Shown piece by piece: positions 35,287 to 43,658 of a stretch of 58,842 bases of DNA (positions are counted from its first letter, which is position 1; each line of letters starts with the position of its first letter). This DNA comes from an uncultured Bacteroidota bacterium (GTDB lineage Bacteria; Bacteroidota; Bacteroidia; Chitinophagales; Chitinophagaceae): NCBI GenBank assembly GCA_903882805.1, contig CAIRYK010000058.1, positions 1 to 58,842 of the forward strand, read 5' to 3'. The position numbers and the translations under genes were made by a program. The notes beneath the pieces are model-generated. The model saw only the letters and a list, made by a program, of their open reading frames with translations. It had not been told where the DNA came from and did no database searches.

Positions 35287-36977
35287 TGAGTTTATCAGTA
35301 ACGAAAAAAATAAGATTGGGTACATTTTTCCTTTTTTCATTATTAATACTGACCGGCGGCGCTGGAATATTCTATACTTCAACTCTTAAGAACGAAGCGA
35401 GAGCAGTATTAAAAGACAACTATGAATCGTTGTTTTTCTGCCAGACAATGCAACAGCAAATCGACAGTCTTGAATTACAGCCTGAGCAATCATTAACTCA
35501 ATTTGAAATCGCATTAGCAGCACAGGAAAAAAATATAACAGAGCCCGGCGAAAAGTTGGCTACACAAAACCTGAGAATGCTATTTGATCAGCTAAAAGCA
35601 AAACCTACAGATAAGGCAAAAAGTAGGTTGATAGAAACTGAATTGCAGCAAATTCTCCGCTTGAATATGCTCGCTATTAATAACAAAAATCATAAAGCAC
35701 AGATAACCGCTGAGAATGCACTGACTTTTATTATTTCGATAGTAGCTATAGTTTTTCTTATTGCATTTACGTTTTCGATGAATTTTCCGGCAATCGTTAC
35801 CAACCCTATTAGGCATTTATCTGCAGCGATTAAAGAAATAAGTAACAAGAACTACAAGTATAGAGTAAGAATAGATAACAAAGATGAATTTGGTAACCTG
35901 GCCGATGCCTTTAATAGCATGGCAGCGCGACTTGAATATTTTGAGAGTAGCAACTTAAATAAACTAATGTTTGAAAAAAGCCGTGCCGAGGCAGTAATAA
36001 ATAGCTTAAAGGATGCAAGCATTGGTATTGATAAAAATAACATCATTTTGTTTGCAAATCATCAGGCATTACATTTACTTGGCTTAACAACAAACGAGAT
36101 TGTTGGTAAAATTGTGACTGAAGTCTCTAAATCTAATGACTTGTTCAACTTCCTGATTTCTAACGACAGTACAGCGCCCTTTAAAATTGTAGTTGAGAAC
36201 AGGAAAAATTACTTTATTAAAGAGCACATAGAAGTAGCGCAGGGGGAGGGCAATAGTAAGGTTATAGTGGTGAGGAATATTACTTCATTCAAAGAATTAG
36301 ATGTGGCCAAAACAAACTTTATTGCTACTATTTCTCATGAATTGAAAACGCCGCTGGCCGCATCCGACTTTAGTTTAAAACTATTAGAAGACCAAAGGAT
36401 AGGAACACTTTCTGAAGAACAAAAAGAGCTTATTCAAAATCTGAAGCAAGACAACCAGCGTATACTTAAAATTATCAGCGAATTACTCAATATGTCGCAG
36501 GTGGAAACAGGAAAAATTGAGCTTGACGTTCAATCGGTAAATCCATACCTCATAATTGATCACGCAATTGAAACTATAGCTACTACTGCCAGGGAGAAGA
36601 AAGTGGAGATTAGGAAAAAGGCCGATGATAATATCCCCTTAGTGAGGGCCGATGCCGAAAAAAGCACATGGGTATTAAATAACTTTTTAACCAACGCCAT
36701 TAAATATTCTGCCGAGGGCGCGGCTATAGAGGTTGAGGCAAAAAAGGTAAATGGAAGCGTACAGTTTTCTGTCAGGGATTTCGGACCAGGGATAGCAAAA
36801 GAATATCAATCCAGATTGTTTGAAAGATACTTTCAGGTACCCGGTTCAAAAGCCAAAGGCACAGGACTGGGCCTTGGTATTTCAAAAGAATTTATTTTGG
36901 CCCAAAAAGGCAAAATATGGGTAGAAAGTGAGATTGGTAAGGGGTCTTTGTTTTTATTTTCATTACCAATAATATAG
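35286..36977 (+). CDS. Transmembrane HAMP-PAS sensor histidine kinase
   Basis: The 563-residue product has two membrane helices (about 14-33 and 143-166) bounding a helical periplasmic sensor, then HAMP (ISNKNYKYRVRIDN), a PAS-like segment (about 225-330), the dimerisation helix with His351 in SHELKTPLAA, and an ATPase with NNFLTNAIKY, FGPGIA and GTGLGLGISKEF. The kinase should autophosphorylate His351 and pass phosphate to a response regulator. It is translationally coupled to the KdpD-type sensor (TAATG), and no regulator follows, so its likely partner is the sigma-54 activator at 23956. It is the last gene of the kdp operon. Confidence 0.93.
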   Translation: MSLSVTKKIRLGTFFLFSLLILTGGAGIFYTSTLKNEARAVLKDNYESLFFCQTMQQQIDSLELQPEQSLTQFEIALAAQEKNITEPGEKLATQNLRMLFDQLKAKPTDKAKSRLIETELQQILRLNMLAINNKNHKAQITAENALTFIISIVAIVFLIAFTFSMNFPAIVTNPIRHLSAAIKEISNKNYKYRVRIDNKDEFGNLADAFNSMAARLEYFESSNLNKLMFEKSRAEAVINSLKDASIGIDKNNIILFANHQALHLLGLTTNEIVGKIVTEVSKSNDLFNFLISNDSTAPFKIVVENRKNYFIKEHIEVAQGEGNSKVIVVRNITSFKELDVAKTNFIATISHELKTPLAASDFSLKLLEDQRIGTLSEEQKELIQNLKQDNQRILKIISELLNMSQVETGKIELDVQSVNPYLIIDHAIETIATTAREKKVEIRKKADDNIPLVRADAEKSTWVLNNFLTNAIKYSAEGAAIEVEAKKVNGSVQFSVRDFGPGIAKEYQSRLFERYFQVPGSKAKGTGLGLGISKEFILAQKGKIWVESEIGKGSLFLFSLPII

Positions 36978-37340
36978 TTGCATTGCAAAGCATATGGAGC
37001 ATATAATTGAAAAATCACTGCTAGGCATTCGCTGAGAACAACAGCAATTATACACAAAACTATTGAAGACAATGATTATACAGCAGGTATTGGCGGTTAT
37101 AGGTTTGCATGGAAATTGCCTTGATTTTTGATGCATTTTGTTGGTCAAGCTAAATAAAATCATCAGCCTTTTAGTCTGGAAATAGCAATAGTATCTTTAA
37201 TGTCTTTCGGCTATTTAGCCGTTGTTTGAGTATTGGTTAGCGAGTACTATTACGCACATGCTACATGTTTCTTTTTTGCACATTTAATCTGTTGATAAAT
37301 ATCTCAAATTCGGTATCTTGTTACCCAAAATGGTGTACCT
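36978..37340. other. Intergenic region after the kdp operon, no gene seen
   Basis: 363 bases of AT-rich sequence with many stops in all frames. No clear terminator follows the kinase gene. A short frame starting with ATG at about 36990 breaks after 14 codons and continues in frame past the stop, possibly a decayed gene end, but I cannot identify it. Confidence 0.4.
37292..37321 (+). promoter_or_regulatory. Candidate Bacteroidota promoter for the 521-aa gene
   Basis: TTG (37292-37294), a 19-base spacer, and TATCTTGT (37314-37321), one mismatch from TAnnTTTG. The spacing fits the phylum's -33/-7 arrangement. The start codon is 19 bases downstream. Confidence 0.4.
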
Positions 37341-38906
37341 ATGAAGCCTATTAAGTTTGTGTTTGCGTTGTTGTTATGCGCATTGTGCAGCGCTGCGCTT
37401 TTTGCCCAGCAATTACATGTAGAGAAAAGCGAAGTGTTTGAAGAGCCAACCTCCGGATGGAATCAGTTATTGCAGCTAAAAAATGGCAACACCTTTTTGT
37501 TTCATGCAAAAGATAAGAACGGTATAGATGTAACCATCTATGATAAAAGCAGAAAGTTGGTTGCTAAAACTAACATAGGCAGCAAATTGTGGGATGCCAG
37601 CCGTATGGACGATGTAAGGATATACAAGCTGTTTGAAATAAATGGCGAACCAGTAGTATTCCTGCTTCAAAACGACGGCGACCAGCACAGCCTCTACCGG
37701 ATAAGACTCAACGCAACCAGTGGCGCCGTGGTGGCCGATGAAAAGGTGGCAAGCCTGATGGGGCTGAGCGTAGAAAAATTTATGGTTTCTTATGGCCTTA
37801 GCAGCATCAATGTAGAGAAAGATCCCCAGTCGGATTGCTATGCGTTGATTATACTGAACTTCGACCGTAAGGATTATAACCAAAAGGTGAAAGTGATGCA
37901 CTTTGATGGTACGCACACCCTGATCAATCAGGCAGATTTTAGGGTTGTGGGCGCAGCGTTCAAGCATGTGTTGTATAAGTCGGCGCTGGTAGACGGCAAC
38001 AAGGCGGTATACCTTGTTTCGTGCGGCTATGCCGACAAAATAAAATTCACACAGAATTTTACGTTTGATGACGATTGCAAGATTGTGCTATCTAAACTGA
38101 ATAGCGGAGATAAGGCATTTACAAGCAAGGTAATGAGCGTGAATGTAGATATGGCCGACGTGAAGTCGCAATTACTGTACAACCGTAACACTAACCAGTT
38201 ACAATTGCGCGTTTTATCGCTCGAAGAGGCTAAGTACAAACGGTCTACCATGACCGAGATAAGGTATTATTTTTCACTGATAGCCTACTTTGATCCGGAA
38301 ACACTGAATATAAAGGGCATCAAACCACTGGCCGGGAAGAAAATAGCAGAATACGCACAGGCTCATATAGACAAGGATTATGTGTATAGTGGCACGCCTA
38401 AGAAAATGAAGATTAATAGCAATGGTACTACTGCTATACTGATGGAAGAAAATAAATCGGGACAGGGCCATGCCGATCTCGGCGCGATAGGGGTATCAAT
38501 TCTTTCTGATACGGGAGCCGAAGTAAACGGTTATGCAATAACGAAAACGCAGGTAATGTATAGCAATGTAGATAACGACAGGTTTATGTCGTATGACTAT
38601 ATAAGCGTACCGACTGGTAATTATGTATTATTCAACGACCTCGCTACAAATACCGACAAAGATGAGCACGATGCAAAACACAGAAAAGTTGCGGGAGCAT
38701 CTAAGACCAACACAGTGGTTTATAAACTAAACGAAAACAGTATAGACAGATTCTTTCTGTTTGGCGAGCCTGCAGAAAACTCCTCTATTTTTTGCTATAT
38801 AGATGGTACAGACTATAACGAACCCACAAAAACATATGCAACCGTAATAATAGAGCGCACCGGCAAAGACAAAAAAGCCCGCGTAGCATGGGTGACTTTT
38901 GATTAG
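37341..38906 (+). CDS. Exported hypothetical protein, 521 aa
   Basis: Unrecognised. A clear Sec signal peptide (KPIKFVFALLLCALCSAALFAQ) precedes a beta-rich body with repeated WNQLLQLKNGNTFLF- and DLSxxTG-like segments, such as LYRIRLNATSGAVVADEK and IDRFFLFGEPAE, suggestive of a beta-propeller or similar repeat fold, though repeat boundaries are unclear. No membrane anchor, no lipobox and no T9SS tail, so it is probably periplasmic. A lone gene between the kdp operon and a convergent toxin-antitoxin pair. Bacteroidota carry many such lineage-specific secreted proteins. I do not assign a function. Confidence 0.7.
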   Translation: MKPIKFVFALLLCALCSAALFAQQLHVEKSEVFEEPTSGWNQLLQLKNGNTFLFHAKDKNGIDVTIYDKSRKLVAKTNIGSKLWDASRMDDVRIYKLFEINGEPVVFLLQNDGDQHSLYRIRLNATSGAVVADEKVASLMGLSVEKFMVSYGLSSINVEKDPQSDCYALIILNFDRKDYNQKVKVMHFDGTHTLINQADFRVVGAAFKHVLYKSALVDGNKAVYLVSCGYADKIKFTQNFTFDDDCKIVLSKLNSGDKAFTSKVMSVNVDMADVKSQLLYNRNTNQLQLRVLSLEEAKYKRSTMTEIRYYFSLIAYFDPETLNIKGIKPLAGKKIAEYAQAHIDKDYVYSGTPKKMKINSNGTTAILMEENKSGQGHADLGAIGVSILSDTGAEVNGYAITKTQVMYSNVDNDRFMSYDYISVPTGNYVLFNDLATNTDKDEHDAKHRKVAGASKTNTVVYKLNENSIDRFFLFGEPAENSSIFCYIDGTDYNEPTKTYATVIIERTGKDKKARVAWVTFD

Positions 38907-38979
38907 GGGGGAGTGTTACAATTCGTTTGAAAGTTATTCGGCATATACTATCAATGACCGTAAATGGTTATCAACAGTA

Positions 38980-39330
38980 TTATCTTATTACTCTTAGCGA
39001 TTTTATCGTTGATGGCTTTCTTGAAGTATGAATAATAGCCAGAATGACGATTTCATTGGTTGTAATTTTATATATAATATTCCAGGATAGGCATAAAGCT
39101 CTACGGTACATCTTCGATTTAGTAGGTAATTCATCACATTCTTTATAGGCAAATGGATTTAAGCCAATTTTATCAATAGTTTTGAAAATTGAATCACCTA
39201 CGGCAACTGCATTTTGAGGCTCGTGCATGGAAAACGCAATGTAGTCTGTTATTTCTTCGATATTATTTATAGCATAGGTAGAAATTCTTACCGGATAGAT
39301 TGTTGGAATCGTTCTTTTTGTCTTGCCCAT
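38980..39330 (-). CDS. ParE/RelE-family toxin
   Basis: The 116-residue product has the ParE/RelE fold: ISTYAINNIEEITDYIAFSM, DSIFKTIDKIGLNPFAYKECDEL and YRRALCLSWNIIYKITTNEIVILAIIHTSRKP. ParE-type toxins inhibit DNA gyrase; RelE types cleave ribosomal mRNA. The central region (TDYIAF, AVAVGDSIF) favours ParE, but catalytic residues do not settle it. The start at 39330 gives a 43-base overlap with the antitoxin gene. The extra N-terminal residues (KTKRTIPT) are unusual and the true start may be slightly later. Confidence 0.75.
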   Translation of the reverse strand: MGKTKRTIPTIYPVRISTYAINNIEEITDYIAFSMHEPQNAVAVGDSIFKTIDKIGLNPFAYKECDELPTKSKMYRRALCLSWNIIYKITTNEIVILAIIHTSRKPSTIKSLRVIR

Positions 39331-39539
39331 TTTTCTTTAGCCTCATTCAGTGTTATCAATGGGGATTGTTCAGCTTCTGCAATTAATTTTTCAAATTCAG
39401 ATTGGCTCATTGGCGAACCGGGAAGAGAAGGAGAATTAGTATTTGAATTTTCTAAAATGCTAATATAATGTCTGCGCTCTAACTCGAGCAGTGTTTTTAG
39501 TGCATCTTCATCGTTTATCTGTAATGTCATTGTATGCAT
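39288..39539 (-). CDS. Putative antitoxin of the ParE-type pair
   Basis: The 83-residue product precedes the toxin on the same strand and overlaps it by 43 bases. It is helical and acidic: DEDALKTLLELERRHYI, then a Ser/Pro-rich linker (NTNSPSLPGSPMS) and helices QSEFEKLIAEAEQSP and LNEAKEKWARQKERFQ. There is no recognisable ribbon-helix-helix; the C-terminal helices may wrap the toxin. The assignment rests mainly on position and size. A proline-rich hinge separating two helical parts is common in antitoxins. Confidence 0.6.
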   Translation of the reverse strand: MHTMTLQINDEDALKTLLELERRHYISILENSNTNSPSLPGSPMSQSEFEKLIAEAEQSPLITLNEAKEKWARQKERFQQSIR

Positions 39540-40231
39540 TTAGCTAAGTTATTAATACTTTTCGATGCAGCAAATTGTTTTTTAACTTAAACGAGGAGCT
39601 GCGGCAGCGCTACCTAACAAAGCAAGCCGATTTGAATATAGCAACATAAATATCATCACGTTAAGTTGTGTTTTTAATTTGTAGCTGCCACCAACGACAA
39701 GCAGTTTTTACCAGTATTAGAATTACAGCTCAATGAAAGTAGTGCAGATGATACGATCAATCCAGACTGGATTCGTAGTCTAATTGAGTGTATAGAAGAA
39801 TTGAAAAAGCTGTGAGGGTTATCTGTTTGGTCGGGGGCGTTGTGGCAGCCAATTGGAAACGTGTGTACAAGTGTATGTATTTATGATTTATGAATCGTAA
39901 ATCATAAACTATCTTATATATCTTAGGCAGGTACTCGGTTATGTTATAGTGAGTATGAGGCCATTTTATGCTCTCTCGCAAAATCGAGCAATGATATGTC
40001 TGTAAGATTCACGATTTCAAAGTTATGTATTTTAACTCTTTAGTGGTTGTGTAATATCTAAAATCCTGACTCCTGCTCGCCATCAGTATTATCCAGCGGT
40101 TTTGTGGCTAAATTTGCGGCGCAGGGCTGAAGCGAATGGCGCAATGTGTAATTGCCTGAATGTAAAGCACATTAAAAAACATTTCCTATTACCCATTGCA
40201 AAAATATCCGTTCAAATAGTATTTTTGAGAC
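39540..40231. other. 692-base region without an intact gene; possible gene remnants
   Basis: No complete gene seen. On the plus strand an open frame ending at 39815 reads LPVLELQLNESSADD and then NPDWIRSLIECIEELKK without an ATG. On the minus strand, two frames read as one broken protein: EIVNLTDISLLDFAREHK, then after a stop a different frame with YNITEYLPKIYKIVYDL. These look like decayed genes, possibly a second toxin-antitoxin locus, but families are not identifiable. The last 100 bases are AT-rich and lead into the kinase gene. Confidence 0.35.
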
Positions 40232-42865
40232 ATGACAGACACGCCCCGTTACCGAGAACTACAGCAAAAACTGGCAGAGCAAACCGATGAAAAAGGTAGA
40301 ATAGACATTTTACTGGCTATAGCAGAAGAGGTGAAGAACTTTGATGTTGACCACGCTATTCAAGTAGCCAACGATGTTATAGACCGCTCGCGGACGCTGC
40401 AGTATCAAGTGGGGCTGGGCAGAGGACTAAGTCTGAAAGGCTTTTGCAACCGGCTGAAGGGCGAATACGAAGCCGGTATAAAGGTGCTGAAAGAGGCGCT
40501 GGCTATAGCTAAAAAAATACAAGACCCTAATATGGAGGCAACTGCCCTCTACTATCTGGGTAATATATACCGAGACCTGGGCGACCTCGCCAATGTGCTA
40601 TCGCACTACGAAAAGGCGCTGGCAATAAATGTGGAACTGGGAGATGAGTTTTATCAGTCGGTAATTTTATCGCACATATCTAACCTGCTTTACGACCTCA
40701 ACGATTACGACAGTGCGCTGGAATACGCCCTCAAGTGTCTGCCCATATTTGAGCGGGTACACAACGTAAACACCCTACTCAATATATATAATACGCTGGG
40801 CAATATTTACTTTAAGATGGAGAAATATGGCGATGCGCTCCATTATTTTAAAGAAAACCTTAACCGCTCTGAGCCAGAAACCGCTGCGTTTGTGATGGCA
40901 GAAAGCGGTTTGGGCAAGGTGTACTACAAGATGCAGAATACCGGCCATGCAAAAAAATACCTGTCGCACGCACTGCAGGAGTCGCAAAAAATAAGCAATG
41001 CCGAGGTGCAGATCATCTGCCAGTTTTACCTGGGGTGCTTGTTTATGGACGAGGACAACTATGTGCAGTCGCTGCAGCACATGGTTATGGCACACTCGCT
41101 GGCCAATGAATATATGCGCCGTCACGACATAATGAGCGTGCACGAAAAACTATCTATTCTCTACGATAAGATGGGCGATATTCCTAAGGCGTTTCATCAC
41201 CTGAAATCGTTTGAGAAGCTTAAAGAAGAGATATTTAAACAAACCATTATCAACCAGGTGCGCAACCTGCAGATAAGGCAACAAATAGAATTGGCACAAA
41301 AAGAGAAAGAAGTGGCCGAACGCACCGCATTCCTAAAACACCAGTTTATGGCCAATATGAGCCATGAAATACGCACACCTATGAATGCAATAGTAGGTAT
41401 GACCCGCTTGCTGCTGGCTAAAGAACCTAAAGACGAACAACTGAGGTATCTGCGGGCCATTCAGCTTTCGGCCGATAATCTGCTGGTGATCATCAACGAC
41501 ATTCTGGACCTGTCTAAAATAGAAGCGGGCAAAATAATTATAGAACACATAGATTTTTCGCTACAGGAAGTGGTGCAGAGCGTAAAAGATATGCTGATGC
41601 TGAAAGTAGAGGAGAAGCACATACAACTCCGGGTATCTGTAGACGAGGCTATACCCAAACGCCTGACCGGCGACCCTACCCGCATGAACCAGATACTGAT
41701 AAATCTGGCAGGCAATGCGGTGAAGTTTACGGAGCGCGGCTTTGTAGAGGTAAAGGCTTCGCTGCAACGTAAAGAAGGCAGGAAGATGTGGGTGAAATTT
41801 GATGTGATAGATACTGGCATAGGCATAGCTGCAGAATATGTAGATACTATCTTCGATAGCTTTACGCAGGCTGGCGCAGATACTACACGTAAATTTGGTG
41901 GTACAGGACTGGGGCTAACGATATCTAAACAGCTGGCTACGCTGATGGGCGGCGAAATATCTGTGCAGAGCGAGCTGGGGGTAGGCACTACGTTTACCAC
42001 ATTGGTGCCCTTTGAAGAGGCAGAGGTGCAGGAAGTGACTAAAACAGCTGGCGTTCTCGACAACTCATCGCTGCAAAGGCTGAACCGGCTGAAGGTGCTG
42101 CTTGTAGAAGACAATGAGTTTAACCGCATGGTGGCCGAGGATACGCTGAGAGACACCATACCGGGTATACGGTTTTTCGTGGCGGTAAATGGTCAGGAGG
42201 CCGTAGACAGAGTGCGTAACGAAATGTTTGACGTAGTGCTGATGGATATACAAATGCCTGTAATGGATGGCGTAACCGCTACCCGCCTTATACGCAACAC
42301 CCTGCCAGAGCCCTACCGCAGCGTGAAAATAATAGCAATGACCGCTAATGTGCTGCAAGAAGATGTGCAGCAGTATTTTGATATAGGTATGAACGCCTAT
42401 GTATCTAAACCTTTTAATGCAGACGAATTATTACTAAAAATGGATCAGGTGATGGGCAATAATATACCGGTAAGTAGCCGTGAAGAAGAAAAACACGTAA
42501 AAGAAGAAAGAAGTTTTCCGCCGCTGCCGGAGGTGGTAACAGATATGACCTTCCTCAAGACGTTTACGGGAGGCAATATGGAAAAACAGCAGAAATATGT
42601 AGGTATGTTTTTGGTAAATGCACCAAAACTGCTGGATAGCATGGACAGAGCGCTGGCAGCAAAAGACTATCAGGCGGTGAAGATAGCAGCGCATTCGCTG
42701 AAGCCACAGTTGTCGTACATGGGTGTGAAAGAAGATGTGAGCAATATATTTTTGATAGAGCAATCGGCAGGGGCTAAGGCACACTACGATACGTTGCCTC
42801 AGCTCATCGTAAATTTGCACCGACTTTGCGACAAAGCGTTTGAAGAACTGAGAAAACTACAATAG
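40232..42865 (+). CDS. TPR hybrid sensor kinase (HisKA-HATPase-REC-Hpt)
   Basis: The 877-residue cytoplasmic product starts with about seven TPRs (residues 40-340; e.g. ALYYLGNIYRDLGDLANVLSHYE), a coiled coil, then HisKA with His378 in NMSHEIRTPMNAI, a HATPase (NLAGNAVKFTERG, DTGIGIA, GTGLGLTISKQ), a receiver with acceptor Asp672 in VLMDIQMPVMDG, and a C-terminal Hpt domain with His821 in AAHSLKPQLSYMG. This is a full His-Asp-His phosphorelay in one chain, whose last partner is a separate receiver. The TPRs take the place of a membrane sensor, so the input is probably a protein. The gene at 42968, a receiver protein, follows by 102 bases. Relay partners are not proven. Confidence 0.93.
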   Translation: MTDTPRYRELQQKLAEQTDEKGRIDILLAIAEEVKNFDVDHAIQVANDVIDRSRTLQYQVGLGRGLSLKGFCNRLKGEYEAGIKVLKEALAIAKKIQDPNMEATALYYLGNIYRDLGDLANVLSHYEKALAINVELGDEFYQSVILSHISNLLYDLNDYDSALEYALKCLPIFERVHNVNTLLNIYNTLGNIYFKMEKYGDALHYFKENLNRSEPETAAFVMAESGLGKVYYKMQNTGHAKKYLSHALQESQKISNAEVQIICQFYLGCLFMDEDNYVQSLQHMVMAHSLANEYMRRHDIMSVHEKLSILYDKMGDIPKAFHHLKSFEKLKEEIFKQTIINQVRNLQIRQQIELAQKEKEVAERTAFLKHQFMANMSHEIRTPMNAIVGMTRLLLAKEPKDEQLRYLRAIQLSADNLLVIINDILDLSKIEAGKIIIEHIDFSLQEVVQSVKDMLMLKVEEKHIQLRVSVDEAIPKRLTGDPTRMNQILINLAGNAVKFTERGFVEVKASLQRKEGRKMWVKFDVIDTGIGIAAEYVDTIFDSFTQAGADTTRKFGGTGLGLTISKQLATLMGGEISVQSELGVGTTFTTLVPFEEAEVQEVTKTAGVLDNSSLQRLNRLKVLLVEDNEFNRMVAEDTLRDTIPGIRFFVAVNGQEAVDRVRNEMFDVVLMDIQMPVMDGVTATRLIRNTLPEPYRSVKIIAMTANVLQEDVQQYFDIGMNAYVSKPFNADELLLKMDQVMGNNIPVSSREEEKHVKEERSFPPLPEVVTDMTFLKTFTGGNMEKQQKYVGMFLVNAPKLLDSMDRALAAKDYQAVKIAAHSLKPQLSYMGVKEDVSNIFLIEQSAGAKAHYDTLPQLIVNLHRLCDKAFEELRKLQ

Positions 42866-42967
42866 CCATAGAGCAAAGGGCGGATTTATAGTAGTTAAAA
42901 TGAATTTTATGTTTTGAATTTTGAATTTTGGAATTTTTCTATTACTTTTCTGAATTGAAACTATTTT

Positions 42968-43507
42968 ATGGCTTTAGAACAGAGTGAACAATATATTTTT
43001 CTGGTAGACGACGAACCTATCCAGAATGAAATGCTGAAGGATCACATCTCCGGTTTATTTCAGTACAAGATAAAAACTTACGAAAGCGGAGAAGATGCGG
43101 TAAAGGACCTTAATCTGAATCCATCGGTAATGGTGCTCGATTTCCACCTTAATTCGCACCTTCCCAATGCAGAAAACGGGGTAGAAGTGCTGAAGCGAAT
43201 CAAGGAGTTGAGCCCATCTACGCAGGTAATCATGTTGTCGGGCCAAGACAAGATAGAAGTGGCGGTAGACAGTATGAAATATGGCGCCTACGACTATGTA
43301 ATAAAAGGCGAAACAGCTTTTGCTCGCATAGAGAATGTGCTGAACAAAATAAACGAGCGCCAGAGCCACATAGATGAAATAAAGAATATAAAGGCGGAAA
43401 ACAAAATGTACAGAATGATTATGGCCGGTTTGTTTGCCGCCATTGGCGTTATCATTGTTGTTTCGCTGTTTATGGTTAAGAAACTTGGCGTTTCGGTACC
43501 CAAATAA
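42968..43507 (+). CDS. Receiver domain protein with C-terminal membrane anchor
   Basis: The 179-residue product has a receiver domain (Asp14/Asp15 in LVDDEP, acceptor Asp58 in VMVLDFHLN, Ser/Thr in IMLSGQDK, Lys in VIKGE), a helical linker (residues 125-145; KINERQSHIDEIKNIKAEN) and a single C-terminal membrane helix (MIMAGLFAAIGVIIVVSLFMV) ending in KKLGVSVPK. Receiver domains are rarely anchored at the C-terminus like this, and there is no output domain. It follows the TPR hybrid kinase and is probably its phosphate acceptor, perhaps signalling by membrane-bound protein contacts. A terminator lies 25 bases downstream. Confidence 0.85.
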   Translation: MALEQSEQYIFLVDDEPIQNEMLKDHISGLFQYKIKTYESGEDAVKDLNLNPSVMVLDFHLNSHLPNAENGVEVLKRIKELSPSTQVIMLSGQDKIEVAVDSMKYGAYDYVIKGETAFARIENVLNKINERQSHIDEIKNIKAENKMYRMIMAGLFAAIGVIIVVSLFMVKKLGVSVPK

Positions 43508-43532
43508 ATAGTTATTACCAGCTTATTTATAT

Positions 43533-43566
43533 AATGCCCGCACTGTACGTTGCGGGCATTTTTTAT
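43533..43566 (+). terminator. Rho-independent terminator
   Basis: AATGCCCGCA (43533-43542) pairs with TGCGGGCATT (43551-43560), an 8-base loop and TTTTTATT after. It closes the receiver gene. Confidence 0.9.
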
Positions 43567-43658
43567 TGCAGGGTAGTTTTTTACATCAATAATTAATTAA
43601 TTACTGCAATACCGAAGGGAAACAATAAAAGAGGCGTCTAAAAATAAAACAGAGTTCT

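Noticed and set aside
36963..37163. 66-codon minus-strand ORF after the kdp kinase
   Set aside because: Cysteine-rich, overlaps the 3' end region of the kinase gene and has no domain character.
39757..39981. 74-codon minus-strand ORF between the toxin-antitoxin pair and the TPR kinase
   Set aside because: Only its first part looks protein-like and the matching upstream part is in another frame, so it is better read as a gene remnant.
41461..42159. Minus-strand open frame rich in Ser/Thr across the TPR hybrid kinase
   Set aside because: Antisense to the kinase ATPase domain; low-complexity composition is a codon-usage artefact.
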